Shown here: in pieces, positions 52,828 through 63,241 of the stretch
Numbering within the stretch: position 1 is the first letter of the stretch
Layout: every line of letters begins with the position of its first letter
Assembly: GCA_023807065.1 (NCBI GenBank)
Contig: JAJJLU010000005.1
Span: forward strand, 1 to 64,000
DNA from: Isotricha intestinalis
Taxonomy: Eukaryota > Ciliophora > Litostomatea > Vestibuliferida > Isotrichidae
DNA: 64,000 nucleotides
Reading direction: 5' to 3'
The notes under the pieces: model-generated
What the model saw: only the letters and a program-made list of their open reading frames with translations
What the model was told of the DNA's origin: nothing
The model's database searches: none
Translations under genes and position numbers: made by a program

Positions 52828-53909
52828 TTTATTTTTGTTAATCGTTTTTTTATTTATAATAAATATAAAGGTTCAGTGATTATTAAAATTTACAATATCT
52901 TTTGAGTTTTTTTTTGTTAAATATTATCATTATTTTTAAAAAGAATATCATAACCATTATTCAAATTAAAACTAAAATATTTGTATTAAGGAAATCTTAT
53001 TAAATTATTTGTTTTTTTTTGAAAAAAATAAATTAAAATATCTAAATAAATAATTTAGTTATTTGATTTATATTATTTTAATTTTATATTTTTGTGAAGA
53101 ACAAAATTAAATGTTTTAAACATTAAACAAAGGATTATTTCGAAAATATAAAAGAAAATGTCCTTAATTCAAAAAAAAAGTTTATTTAACTGCAAAACAA
53201 GGGAATGATAATGATAACTTTTTAAATTTGTAATAGAAATAAAAGTGATTATAAAACACCCATTCAGTATCTATTTATAAATATTCTATGACATTTTATT
53301 TTTAAGGAACTATTTAAACAAGATATTATATAAATAAAGAAATTAAAATTAGAATTCTAATTTTTATAAAATTTATTTGAATTTTTAAATCTTTATTTTT
53401 GTAATTTTAATAATGAAATAAAACAATATAAAATATATTTGATATATTTTATTTCAAGATGAAGAATCTAATCTTAAAATCTGAAAAAAAAAATATATTA
53501 AATTTTTTAATTAAAATAAAATATTGATAGTATTTATTTAAGTTTGATTGAAACCCAAATTTACGAAAATAAAAAGATATCTTCAAATAAATAATTTGTT
53601 TATATCATTGTTATAATAAGCTTATTTTGTTTATTTAAAAAATTAAACTTGTATTTTTAAAATTTTAGTATCAATCACATAAAATTTATTTATTTATATT
53701 AATGAATTATTCGTTGTGATTTTATATCATATAATCATTTTATTAGAAAGAAAATTGATAATATTTTAATATAATTGTCTATCTATATAATATTATTATT
53801 AGCTAATAAATAAAAAAATTAAAATTTGGTTTCTTAGAAAATGATTGTTTAAATTATAAAAATTGAATTTATATATTTATTTATTCATAATATTAATATT
53901 TTTTAGTAA
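52828..53909. other. Gene-poor region of 1.1 kb
   Basis: AT-rich sequence upstream of the GTPase gene and downstream of the SAC3 gene. No supported gene, RNA or repeat seen. Both gene-poor regions of over 1 kb in the right half of the window border the GTPase paralogues. Confidence 0.5.
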
Positions 53910-55082
53910 TTAAATAATACTATATTTAATTGTTTGATGATAAATTTTTGAAAAATCAGTAATTTGATTATGATTATTTTCTTTTTCTGAAACTAAATAT
54001 TTTCTTTTAATTTTTTCACTATGAGGATTATAAATAATAGCAATATTAGGAAATTCATATAAATCACAATTTCTAAATCTTTTCATTTTTAAAAATTTAT
54101 TATCTGTACTTTGATATTTACCATTCATATATCTTTCATATTCTTTTCTTTTATTTAAATCTACTGTTTTTAATAAAATATCATTTACATCAGAAAAAAG
54201 TTTATTTTTGTTTTTTTCATATATTGATAAATAAAGTTCATAATCTTCATTACAATCTAATACAATATTATTCAAATCTTGATTTATTAATAATATTATT
54301 TTATTGAAAAAATCAAGGAATAAATTTATTATATTTATATTATCATTATCTTCAATATTTATTCTATAAAAATTTTCTTTAAATTCATTTGAAAAAATAA
54401 TTATTTGTTCTCTTGATAAAATATCTAAATCTATTATTTCTTTAACAAAAACATCAAATAAATTCATAATTGAATAATTATTTAAACATAAACTCTTTTG
54501 GATAAAAGATTCATAAACTTTATTAAACAAAGAAAAAATAGTACAAATATTTATAAGAGTATTTTCATAATTAATTATTTCATTATTTGAATTATAAAAA
54601 GGAATATTAAATAATTTATTTGTAAATTTTGAAAAAAGAATAAAATAATATTCTGAAGAAATTTTAAATAAAGAAATTCCTAAAAGCAATTGAATTATAA
54701 GTGGATTATCATTAACTTTACTTATAAATTCATTTTCTATTTTTCTTCTAAAAAATTGATATTTAATAGTATTATTATGATGAATTAAAGAAATAAATTT
54801 TGCTCTTGTATCAAATTTTTCAATATTAATATTATTAGAAAATAATTCAACAAAAGATTTATTATTTTCATAACAAATAATATTTTTATATAAAGGAGAA
54901 CTATCTTTAACATTTCCAATTTGAATAATATTATAATTATCATCAACACCATAATTATTATTAATTAATTCAATAAAACCTTTTTGTTCTTTAATTTCTC
55001 TTTCTGAAAAATTATTATATTCATCCTTAGGAAAAGCAAAAATAAATTTTTTTTTAATATAATCTCCTAAAGAATCTTTCAT
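53910..55082 (-). CDS. Downstream half of the SAC3/GANP reading frame, or a separate gene
   Basis: The frame of 390 residues from its first ATG lies in the same reading frame as the SAC3/GANP gene upstream. Between that gene's TAA (55197-55199) and this ATG there are 38 open codons that read as ordinary protein (including YTIGIIFIDIND). The two frames together would make one protein of about 1470 residues. The protein itself is a helical chain with no motif I recognise; it would correspond to the C-terminal part of a GANP-like protein. Either the TAA is read through or is a mutation or error, or this is a separate gene whose start is at 55082. No splice donor (GT) lies within about 100 bases upstream of the TAA, so splicing cannot skip it simply. 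Confidence 0.55.
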   Translation of the reverse strand: MKDSLGDYIKKKFIFAFPKDEYNNFSEREIKEQKGFIELINNNYGVDDNYNIIQIGNVKDSSPLYKNIICYENNKSFVELFSNNINIEKFDTRAKFISLIHHNNTIKYQFFRRKIENEFISKVNDNPLIIQLLLGISLFKISSEYYFILFSKFTNKLFNIPFYNSNNEIINYENTLINICTIFSLFNKVYESFIQKSLCLNNYSIMNLFDVFVKEIIDLDILSREQIIIFSNEFKENFYRINIEDNDNINIINLFLDFFNKIILLINQDLNNIVLDCNEDYELYLSIYEKNKNKLFSDVNDILLKTVDLNKRKEYERYMNGKYQSTDNKFLKMKRFRNCDLYEFPNIAIIYNPHSEKIKRKYLVSEKENNHNQITDFSKIYHQTIKYSII

Positions 55083-55196
55083 TAAAGTTAATAAATTTTG
55101 TAAAATAGAATTTTGATAAATTGTATCATTAATATCAATAAAAATAATACCAATAGTATATTTATTTAAATTTTTTTGATTATAATAAATATATTC

Positions 55197-58100
55197 TTAT
55201 AAATTATATAATGTATCTAAATAAATAAATCTTAAAATAAGAGTAAGAGAATTATCTTTATCAATATAAATATCTGAATCATAAATTATTGTTTCATTAT
55301 TATTTGATTTTATTAATGAAGGATTAATATTTAAATTTTGTAAAATTTCAGAATTTATAATTAATTCTTTTTCAGTGAAAATATTTACTTGAAGATAATT
55401 AATATAATTTTTATTTCCATCATTTTTATATTTTTCTATTAAAAAATATTTTAAATCATCATAATTATAAAGTGAAAAATCATTTTTTAAATAATTACAT
55501 TTTAAATTTCTAAAAGCAATATTTTCATTAGTATTCATTAAATTAATATCTTTTCCATAATTCATTAATTCTTTAATGTATTCTTTATTTGCTTTACTAT
55601 TAATAGAATATAATCTTAAAATTGAAAAAATTTTATGTTTTCTTCTTTTTTCAAAAATTTTAAGATTTGATAATTTAATTTTATATTGTTCTAACATATA
55701 TTTTAATATACTAAAAAAACGACATTTTTTATCATAAATAAGTCTTTCAATATAAGGAAAAGAAGTTTGAATAAAATATTTTATAATATTTTCATTATAA
55801 TTATTTTTAATAATTTGAGAAGATATTTTAATGACTTTTTTAGGTGATACTGTTTTAATTGAAGAAATACTTAAATCATCTATATTTTTCTTATCAAAAG
55901 AATTAATATTAAAAGAACTAGAAAAATTAATATGACTATTATTAGATGTAATTAAATTATTTTGATTACTTTTTTCATTAATTTTTTTTTGTATTTTATT
56001 AATATCATTATCATTACTTTTATTATCTTTTTCACTTTTATTATCAAAAATCTCATTAAAAGTTTTATTAGTAATAAAACTATTATTTTGTTCATTATCA
56101 TAATCATCTTTTCCAATAACAATATCTTTTCTCTTTTTTTTTTCCATTTTACTTTGAACATATCTTTTATTAGTTTTAATAGGAGCTTCTAAAAAATTAT
56201 AATTATGATAATTTTCTTCTTTAATTAAATCAATTTTATTATTAAAATCAGTTCCAATTCCAAAAGGAGAATAACCTTTAGAATTAATACCATACCAATC
56301 TAAAAAGTTTATAACTTCATTTTCATCTTCAAAAGGTAATTTATCAATAATTTCTTTAATTGACATTTTATTAATTAAATAATCATGTTTTACTTCATCA
56401 ACATTTGGTTTTTTTTCATAAGAAATTGAATTCATAAAATTAAATCTAATTTCATTAAAAAATAAAACCATTAAACATGAAGTTAAATAATCACATTCTT
56501 TACTTTTTAATATTTTCATAAATAAAAAAGCATCTTTTGTTAAAATACTTTTTGATATTTTTAAAACTAAAGATAATTTTTTTCCTTTTCTTAATTGATA
56601 AGAAATTTTAGATAAAATACTCATAAATTCAATTGGTTTTTGTTTAAGAGAAAAAAGAATAAAATAAGATAAAAATTCTTCTTTATTAGGACTAATATAT
56701 ATATCATTATTATTAGGTTCTAAAATTTTTTGTTTTTCACTATATTCATAAAAATTACTTAAAGAAGTAAGAGTTAAATTTAATTGTTCCATATTTAAAT
56801 TATATAATCCTTGTTCACCTTTAATAGTTTTAATATCAATAGTTTCATTTAAACAAATAATTAAAAATCTAGCAATTTGTTCATGACAAATAATACAATT
56901 TTTATTACTTTTCATATTATTTAATATAGTGAAATTTTTTCTAATTGCTCTAAATCTATCAATAACAAAAAGACATATTTCTTTAAAATCAATAGGTAAT
57001 AAATTAGTAAATTTTTTATTTTTAAATTTATCAGAATCAATAATTTCATTTAATATATAATTCATTGTATCTCTTAAAGCTTTTGGAGTTCTTAAATCTA
57101 ATGGATCTACTTTATTTAAATCTCCTCCTGATCTTGTATAAGCTTGAATAGCAAATTCAGGTTTAATTTTCTTAATAATTTGTTGTGTTTTATTATCATA
57201 ATAAGTTTTCTTAGGGTCTAATTCAAATACACTTAATAATTTCTGTTCTTCTCTTTCTTTCATTTCTCTTTCACTACACATTCCATTTAATAATGGAATT
57301 ATTTTTTCTTCTTTATTATTATTATCTAAAGTATTAAATATATTATTATTATTAATTAGTTTGTCATTATTATTTGTTGTTAGAATGTTTAAATTTTTAT
57401 TTTGACTTTTTTCTTTTTCTTCTTCTAATTTCTCTTTATCGTGTTTATTCTTTAATATTAGGAAATCTTTTATATCTATTTTTGGCTTTTCAGAAGAAGA
57501 AATAATTGGATTTTCTAATGTTGAAATACTTTCTGTTTTTTCTTTTGATTCTAAAGATTCATTTTCTTTTTTATTTATTACATTCTCTTTTAATGATTTT
57601 TTGTCTTTAAATTTTTTTGAAATTGACTTTCTTAATTTTTTTATTGGTTTTTTTTCTTTTTTTTCTTTTTTTTCTTTTTCTTCTTTTTCCATATAAGAAT
57701 TTTTTTTTTGAAATGTTTTTTTTATTCTTTTTGATTTTTCTCTAAAATTATGTTTTTGATTCTTAAAAAATTCATTTTCATTATAATTTATTTTTTCATT
57801 TTTTTTTCTTAAATAATAATCATTTCCTTTATTTAAAATAATATTTTCATTAGGAATATGTTCTTCATCATCATTTTTAATAATTTTACTTTTTAATTTA
57901 TTTTTAGGAAATTGACTATTAATATTATTAGGAAAATTTTTTTTTGATTTGAAATTATCATTAATATTTTTTTGATCAAATTTATTTTTTGCATAATTTT
58001 GAAAAGTAGTTTGCATTTGAGGAGTAAGAAAAGGAGGATTTAATTGATTATAAGGATGATTTTGATTATAATTAATTGGTCCCATTCTAAAATTTGGTGG

Positions 58101-58319
58101 ATAATTATTAGGAAAATTATTTGGAAAATGAGGTTGAAAATTTATTTGATTTTTATGAAAATTTTGATTCATTTGATTTATATTTTTATGATATTGATTA
58201 TTCATTGGTTGATTTATAATTTTTTGATTGTTTAAATTATAATTATTTGGATTTTGATTATTTTTATTTAAATTTTGGAAGTTTTGGTTATTTTGAAATA
58301 AATTAAGTACATTTTCCAT
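55197..58319 (-). CDS. SAC3: SAC3/GANP-type nuclear mRNA export protein
   Basis: The 1040-residue product has an Asn/Gln/Pro-rich N-terminus (about 1-110), a long charged stretch (about 150-320), and the SAC3/GANP domain at about 375-700. Markers are AIQAYTRSGGD, LRTPKALRDTMNYIL, FVIDRFRAIRKNFTI and HEQIARFLII. In yeast and animals the SAC3/GANP domain is the scaffold of the TREX-2 complex, which links transcription to mRNA export at nuclear pores. The frame ends with TAA at 55197-55199, but the same frame continues open for 38 codons into the next entry. The start follows an A-rich leader. Confidence 0.82.
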   Translation of the reverse strand: MENVLNLFQNNQNFQNLNKNNQNPNNYNLNNQKIINQPMNNQYHKNINQMNQNFHKNQINFQPHFPNNFPNNYPPNFRMGPINYNQNHPYNQLNPPFLTPQMQTTFQNYAKNKFDQKNINDNFKSKKNFPNNINSQFPKNKLKSKIIKNDDEEHIPNENIILNKGNDYYLRKKNEKINYNENEFFKNQKHNFREKSKRIKKTFQKKNSYMEKEEKEKKEKKEKKPIKKLRKSISKKFKDKKSLKENVINKKENESLESKEKTESISTLENPIISSSEKPKIDIKDFLILKNKHDKEKLEEEKEKSQNKNLNILTTNNNDKLINNNNIFNTLDNNNKEEKIIPLLNGMCSEREMKEREEQKLLSVFELDPKKTYYDNKTQQIIKKIKPEFAIQAYTRSGGDLNKVDPLDLRTPKALRDTMNYILNEIIDSDKFKNKKFTNLLPIDFKEICLFVIDRFRAIRKNFTILNNMKSNKNCIICHEQIARFLIICLNETIDIKTIKGEQGLYNLNMEQLNLTLTSLSNFYEYSEKQKILEPNNNDIYISPNKEEFLSYFILFSLKQKPIEFMSILSKISYQLRKGKKLSLVLKISKSILTKDAFLFMKILKSKECDYLTSCLMVLFFNEIRFNFMNSISYEKKPNVDEVKHDYLINKMSIKEIIDKLPFEDENEVINFLDWYGINSKGYSPFGIGTDFNNKIDLIKEENYHNYNFLEAPIKTNKRYVQSKMEKKKRKDIVIGKDDYDNEQNNSFITNKTFNEIFDNKSEKDNKSNDNDINKIQKKINEKSNQNNLITSNNSHINFSSSFNINSFDKKNIDDLSISSIKTVSPKKVIKISSQIIKNNYNENIIKYFIQTSFPYIERLIYDKKCRFFSILKYMLEQYKIKLSNLKIFEKRRKHKIFSILRLYSINSKANKEYIKELMNYGKDINLMNTNENIAFRNLKCNYLKNDFSLYNYDDLKYFLIEKYKNDGNKNYINYLQVNIFTEKELIINSEILQNLNINPSLIKSNNNETIIYDSDIYIDKDNSLTLILRFIYLDTLYNL

Positions 58320-58459
58320 TTTTTATTTTTTGTCTTAAGAAATATTTTGATAAAAATTAAAAAATAATAAATTAATAATAATAATATCATTGTTTATAAT
58401 AGCTATATATTATATTTTTATTTAAAAAACATAAAAAATTGAATAAAGAAAAATAAAAT

Positions 58460-59248
58460 TTAATTTGAGAAATTCCTTAACAATCTCTTTAATTTAAGTT
58501 TCTTATTTTCAATAAATTTTTGAGATATAATATAATTTTTAGTATTTTTAGAATTAATAATAGGTAATTGTTTAATTAAAGAATTTTCATAAGATAAATT
58601 AGAATAATTACTTTTAGAATGAGTAGAACAAATAGAAGAATTATTATTTACGAAATTATTTCTTCCTTTTTTAACTTTAATAAATTGGTCTTGAAAATTA
58701 TATTTTAAACTAATAATAACTTTTCTAAAAATAGGATTAGAAAATTTTAATCTTGTTACAAAAGGAATAAAACTAAAAGTATTTTCATTATTATCAAAAG
58801 AAATAATACAACTATTAATTTTATAATCAACTGAAAAATTAATATCTTCTTTTATTGTTTCTAAAAATTCTTTTATTATATTTGATATTTCTATAAAAGA
58901 AGGAAGATTTTTTATTAAAACAAAAGCTTTTGATTTTGATATTAAATGATTATTAATATTATTATTTTTATTTAATATAAAACATGGTTCATCATCTTCT
59001 TCATTTATTATATTTATTATTCTTCTTTTATCATTTGGTTTTATTTCCGTTTTTTTATACGTTATTTTATAATTGTTTAATTTAATTTCTTTTGGAATTG
59101 TTTTTTCTAATATATTATAAAAGTCAGAAAATTTATTATATTTGTTTATTTCAATTTTTATATTTTTTCCATTATATAAAACCTTTATATTTATTATATT
59201 TTCTAATTCAGAATCACTGAATAATTCATTATTCATATTTTTTGACAT
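58460..59248 (-). CDS. Small protein with beta-grasp-like and RRM-like segments
   Basis: The 262-residue protein begins with a segment that resembles a ubiquitin-like or PB1-type beta-grasp (about 18-75; KVLYNGKNIKIEINKYNKFSD). A second segment (about 105-185; FVLIKNLPSFIEISNIIKEFL, then SCIISFDNNENTFSFIPFVTRL) has the beta-alpha-beta-beta pattern of a ferredoxin-like fold such as an RRM. The C-terminal 75 residues are basic and disordered, rich in Ser and Asn. I cannot assign a family. It is intronless and close (91 bases) to the next minus-strand gene, and ends in TAA. Confidence 0.55.
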   Translation of the reverse strand: MSKNMNNELFSDSELENIINIKVLYNGKNIKIEINKYNKFSDFYNILEKTIPKEIKLNNYKITYKKTEIKPNDKRRIINIINEEDDEPCFILNKNNNINNHLISKSKAFVLIKNLPSFIEISNIIKEFLETIKEDINFSVDYKINSCIISFDNNENTFSFIPFVTRLKFSNPIFRKVIISLKYNFQDQFIKVKKGRNNFVNNNSSICSTHSKSNYSNLSYENSLIKQLPIINSKNTKNYIISQKFIENKKLKLKRLLRNFSN

Positions 59249-59338
59249 TATTATAATTAAATGAATAAAAATAAATATTAGTTTTGTTTTTTAAATTTAT
59301 TTATTTTTTTAAGTTAAATATGTTTTAATAATTTTATT

Positions 59339-61294
59339 TCATTGATTCTTGATTAAAAGTATTTTTGAAGATTTTATTTCTGGCATTGTTGAAAGGAGAT
59401 TTAGGTAATTACCACAATCAAATTTAATTTGAAAATTTGAACGATTACTATTTGATTGTAAATCACTTTTTGGAAGTTGAATATCTATTTTTTTAAAAAG
59501 TAAATTTAAATCATTTTTAATTTCAGAATCTAAATTTAATTCTTCTTCAGTAATAATATTTTCATCATTTAAAATTTGATAATTATCACTTAAAGGATTA
59601 TTACAAATATTTAAGAAAGATAAATTTTTATTTTTTGTAATAAACTCATAAACAATATCTAAATTATTACCTTCAATATTATTATCATATAAATTAATAT
59701 ATTGAAGTTTTCTGATAATATCTTGCATATTATTATTTAAGAATAAAGAAAAGAAATCATCATTTAATTCATTTCCTTTTAAATATAAACTTGATAAATT
59801 AAAGCATCCAATATTTTTTCTAAAGAATTCAAATAACATTTCATTTGTTAATGAACAATAAGATAAATCTAATATTTTAATTGCAATTATCATATTTTCA
59901 GATATTGAGATTTCATTTATTTTATTAAATGCTTTTGAAAAAAGAGAATTAAAACTTAAAAATTTAACTCCATAATCAAAGTTTGTTATTTGATTATTTA
60001 ATTTATTAAAATAATCATTTCTTAAATTATTATCTGTTAAGAAAATATTATTATTTAATAAAACTAATATTTTTTCATTTAATTGATTTAAAATTGGTCT
60101 TGAAAAATTATTAAAAGTACAATTTATTACTCTTAATTCAGGGAAAAATTCAGGTGAAAAAGAAAATTTATAAATATTATTCTTTTGAAAATTCATTTCT
60201 CTTATTTCATAAAAGGTATTTTTAACTTGGAAAATAAATTGATTAAAATCTACTTTATTAATATAATTATTTGCAAATGAAATATATTCTAAAGAATTTT
60301 TTATTTCTTCGTTATGAATTAAACTATTTATAATTAAACAAAAATCTTCATTTATAAGAGAACATTTTTCAAAAGATAATTTTTTTAAGTTTTTAGGAAA
60401 ATAAATAATTTTATCAAAATCAGAAATTAAATGACAATTAATTAAGGAGAATTTAGCTAAAGAAGGAAATTTATTATAAATTTTATTTTGAGTATCTTTT
60501 AAACTAACTTTTTGAACATTATTAATAATTAAAGTTTGTAATTCATTAAAAACACAATTTTCAGGTAAATAATTTTCATAATCATCAACACCATTAAATT
60601 GTAATTTTCCTAATTTTTTATAATTTTCAACAATAACTTTAATATCATTTTCTTTTTGTTTTTCATCATTTTCATCTTGTTTTTTATTAATATTTAAAAC
60701 AAAATTTCTATTTTGTGATAAACTAGTTATTAAAGTTTTATAATTTGAATCTAAATTTGTTTTTTTTAAAGCTTTTGTAATATTAAATTTGTCTAAATCT
60801 AATTTTGGAAATAACCAACTTTTTAAAATACATTCTAAATTATCATTTAAAAATTCTTGAATTGGTTTATCTCTATTTAAATATTTTGGAATATGTAAAA
60901 ATCTATTTAAAATTTTAAAATTTTCTTTTATTGTTTCCATTATTTGATTATGTAAATTAAATATCTTTTCAAGAACATTAGTATAATTTTTTGCATATGT
61001 TTTTATTCCAAATGAATGAGTTAAATCATTTTCTTCTGATAAATTAAAACTTTTTGTTATTCTTGTTGAATTATCTGTTATATATTTATCTATTTCATTT
61101 TGAAATTTTTCTAATTCAGTTTCTATTTCTTTTGTTTTTGTCTGAAGAATTGTTAGTGAGTTATCTTTTATTTTTCTTATTTTTTCTGTTATTTCTTCCT
61201 CGTATTTCTTACCAAATATTATTCTTAATGTTTGTCTTCCATTAAAACTATTATTTCTTTCTATGTCATTTATTTCATTTTCACCATCATTCAT
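59339..61294 (-). CDS. Leucine-rich-repeat protein with an N-terminal coiled coil
   Basis: The 651-residue protein has a helical N-terminal region (about 30-130) with coiled-coil character, then an LRR region from about 260 to 580. Repeat markers include LKKLSFEKCSLINEDF, YISFANNYINKVDF, LDLSYCSLTNEML and LYLKGNELNDDF, which give a long curved solenoid. The N-terminus, with no signal peptide, indicates a cytosolic or axonemal location. Such proteins are frequent in cilia, but the specific family is not recognised. It ends in TGA, one of three TGA stops in the window. No intron. Confidence 0.68.
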   Translation of the reverse strand: MNDGENEINDIERNNSFNGRQTLRIIFGKKYEEEITEKIRKIKDNSLTILQTKTKEIETELEKFQNEIDKYITDNSTRITKSFNLSEENDLTHSFGIKTYAKNYTNVLEKIFNLHNQIMETIKENFKILNRFLHIPKYLNRDKPIQEFLNDNLECILKSWLFPKLDLDKFNITKALKKTNLDSNYKTLITSLSQNRNFVLNINKKQDENDEKQKENDIKVIVENYKKLGKLQFNGVDDYENYLPENCVFNELQTLIINNVQKVSLKDTQNKIYNKFPSLAKFSLINCHLISDFDKIIYFPKNLKKLSFEKCSLINEDFCLIINSLIHNEEIKNSLEYISFANNYINKVDFNQFIFQVKNTFYEIREMNFQKNNIYKFSFSPEFFPELRVINCTFNNFSRPILNQLNEKILVLLNNNIFLTDNNLRNDYFNKLNNQITNFDYGVKFLSFNSLFSKAFNKINEISISENMIIAIKILDLSYCSLTNEMLFEFFRKNIGCFNLSSLYLKGNELNDDFFSLFLNNNMQDIIRKLQYINLYDNNIEGNNLDIVYEFITKNKNLSFLNICNNPLSDNYQILNDENIITEEELNLDSEIKNDLNLLFKKIDIQLPKSDLQSNSNRSNFQIKFDCGNYLNLLSTMPEIKSSKILLIKNQ

Positions 61295-61575
61295 TATATT
61301 ATTAATTTTTGTTTAAAACAATTATTTTTTTTCTTTTTTTTTTTACTTAAAATATTATTATTTCCTAATTTTAAAATTGCAAAAAAAAAAATCATTACTA
61401 TTATATAAATAGATTAAACATGAGTTATGTTTTTTTTATCTTTAATTTTAAGTAATTATTTTGAATATATTAAAGAAAAAAAAAAATTAAAATATAAATT
61501 TAATTTATTACTATTATCTTATAAATTTTTAGTTTACAATATATGTAATTAATTATAATCTTCGTTACCTTTTTT

Positions 61576-63096
61576 TCATTTATCAGGGATATTTCCTTTC
61601 AAATTGAATTCATTTAAATCAACATTTTTTCCTCCTACATTTTGCTTTAAATTTTTTAAAGTAAAATAATTCCTAATTATATTTTCCTCGCTTAAAATTT
61701 TTTCTCTTTCCCCTGTTAAAAAATTAACATATTTATTTTGTTTAATATGAAGTAATCCTAAATAATATCTGAATCTACTTAATTTTTTAAATTCAGAAGC
61801 CATTTTCATAGTAAATTTAGATTCATATAAATTAATTTGAATAATAGAACTTTCTTGTATATAATTATTATTAAACAAAGAAGGTTTTTTGATAATATTT
61901 AATATATTATTATTAAGATTATTTTTCTTAAACGAAGTCATACTCTTTTTAATATTATTTTTTTTAGGTTTAATATTTATATTTTCTTCTAATTCGATAT
62001 TAAAATCTTTTAAAGTTCTGAATTCATGAAATAAAAAAGAATTAATGGTTCTAACAAGTAATAATATAATTTCAATAATACCATTGATGCTTCCTGAAAT
62101 ATCTTGTAATTTTTTATAATTTCTTTCATATATATCCATTTTATTTTCTACCCAAAAATAAAAGACTCCGAAAATTAACTTTTCATTATTAATATTAATT
62201 AATTTTTCATTAAAATCAAATTTATATGAATTTTTATTTGATTCAATATCTAAAATTATTCCTTCATGTGTTTTAATTTGTAATAAATGAAAATTTAAAT
62301 GATTAAAAGTAAAACCTTCTTTATTAAAAGCATTAGAAATTGAATGAAAAAAAGGTATATAAGGTTGTTTATATTCATTAATTTTTACTAAATTATCTAT
62401 AAAAATAATAGAATAAGAATAAAATTCATTATATTTATAATTTATTTCTTCATTACTATAACAAGAATAATTATTAATAGAATTATTTTGACATTTCATT
62501 ATATAAACACCATAAAAATTACCATTAATATTAGAAGTACCATTTTGTAAAGAAGGATATTCAAATCCATTTTCATTTTTAGAAAATACTTTATTTAAAG
62601 TTTTATTATACATTTCTTTAATACAAAGAGAATTATTTGAAAAAGCTTCAATAATTAAATTACTATTAATTCCTATTAAATCTTTTTCATCACAATAACT
62701 ATAAATCCAATGATCAAATTTTATTGCTTCATAATTATTTAAATAAAAATATAAATCATTAACTGGAAGTCCTATTATTTGAAAAGCTCTTTTATCAATT
62801 TTATGAATTTTATCATTAGTATTATATATGTTTATATAATGTAATATTCCTGTTGAATTAAATGGTATTAAATGTATTTTATCAACATAGGTATTATATG
62901 TAAATGATGTGGGATTTTTTTTAAAAAGAAAATCTTTTGATAAATATATTATCAAAAAGATAATTAAGATTAATATCAATATTGAAATTATTGTTGAAAA
63001 AAATGAAGAATGTTTCTCTTTTCCACGATAAAATAATGTTATTTCTGGAGAAATAAAATCAAATAAAAAATGATTTCTTTTTTTCACAATCCCCAT
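61576..63096 (-). CDS. Two-span membrane protein of a family seen in ciliates
   Basis: The 506-residue protein has one span at about 33-52 close to the N-terminus and a second at about 333-355 (IEIILLLVRTINSFL), with a large exoplasmic region between them that contains several Cys and N-glycosylation sequons. The two-span layout with an FYRGKEKHSS start and KNPTSFTYNT after the first span is like a putative transmembrane family I know from ciliate genomes; this is recognition by memory only. The C-terminal part is cytosolic and basic. The stop is TGA. The gene shares a short divergent promoter region (about 145 bases) with the hydrolase to the right. Confidence 0.65.
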   Translation of the reverse strand: MGIVKKRNHFLFDFISPEITLFYRGKEKHSSFFSTIISILILILIIFLIIYLSKDFLFKKNPTSFTYNTYVDKIHLIPFNSTGILHYINIYNTNDKIHKIDKRAFQIIGLPVNDLYFYLNNYEAIKFDHWIYSYCDEKDLIGINSNLIIEAFSNNSLCIKEMYNKTLNKVFSKNENGFEYPSLQNGTSNINGNFYGVYIMKCQNNSINNYSCYSNEEINYKYNEFYSYSIIFIDNLVKINEYKQPYIPFFHSISNAFNKEGFTFNHLNFHLLQIKTHEGIILDIESNKNSYKFDFNEKLININNEKLIFGVFYFWVENKMDIYERNYKKLQDISGSINGIIEIILLLVRTINSFLFHEFRTLKDFNIELEENINIKPKKNNIKKSMTSFKKNNLNNNILNIIKKPSLFNNNYIQESSIIQINLYESKFTMKMASEFKKLSRFRYYLGLLHIKQNKYVNFLTGEREKILSEENIIRNYFTLKNLKQNVGGKNVDLNEFNLKGNIPDK

Positions 63097-63241
63097 ACAA
63101 TTTGGTTTTATAATTTTTTTAGAAAAAATTTATAATTTAGGTTTATTATATTTTGTATTAAACTAAATTAATTATTTAAAAATAAATATAAGAAATTTTA
63201 TAAATTTTATTTTTTGATTTTACTAAATTTTTTTTTATTTA

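Noticed and set aside
59249..59338. LRR gene and next gene as one frame with a read-through TGA
   Set aside because: The two frames are in phase, but the gap has several further TAA codons, unlike the SAC3 case.
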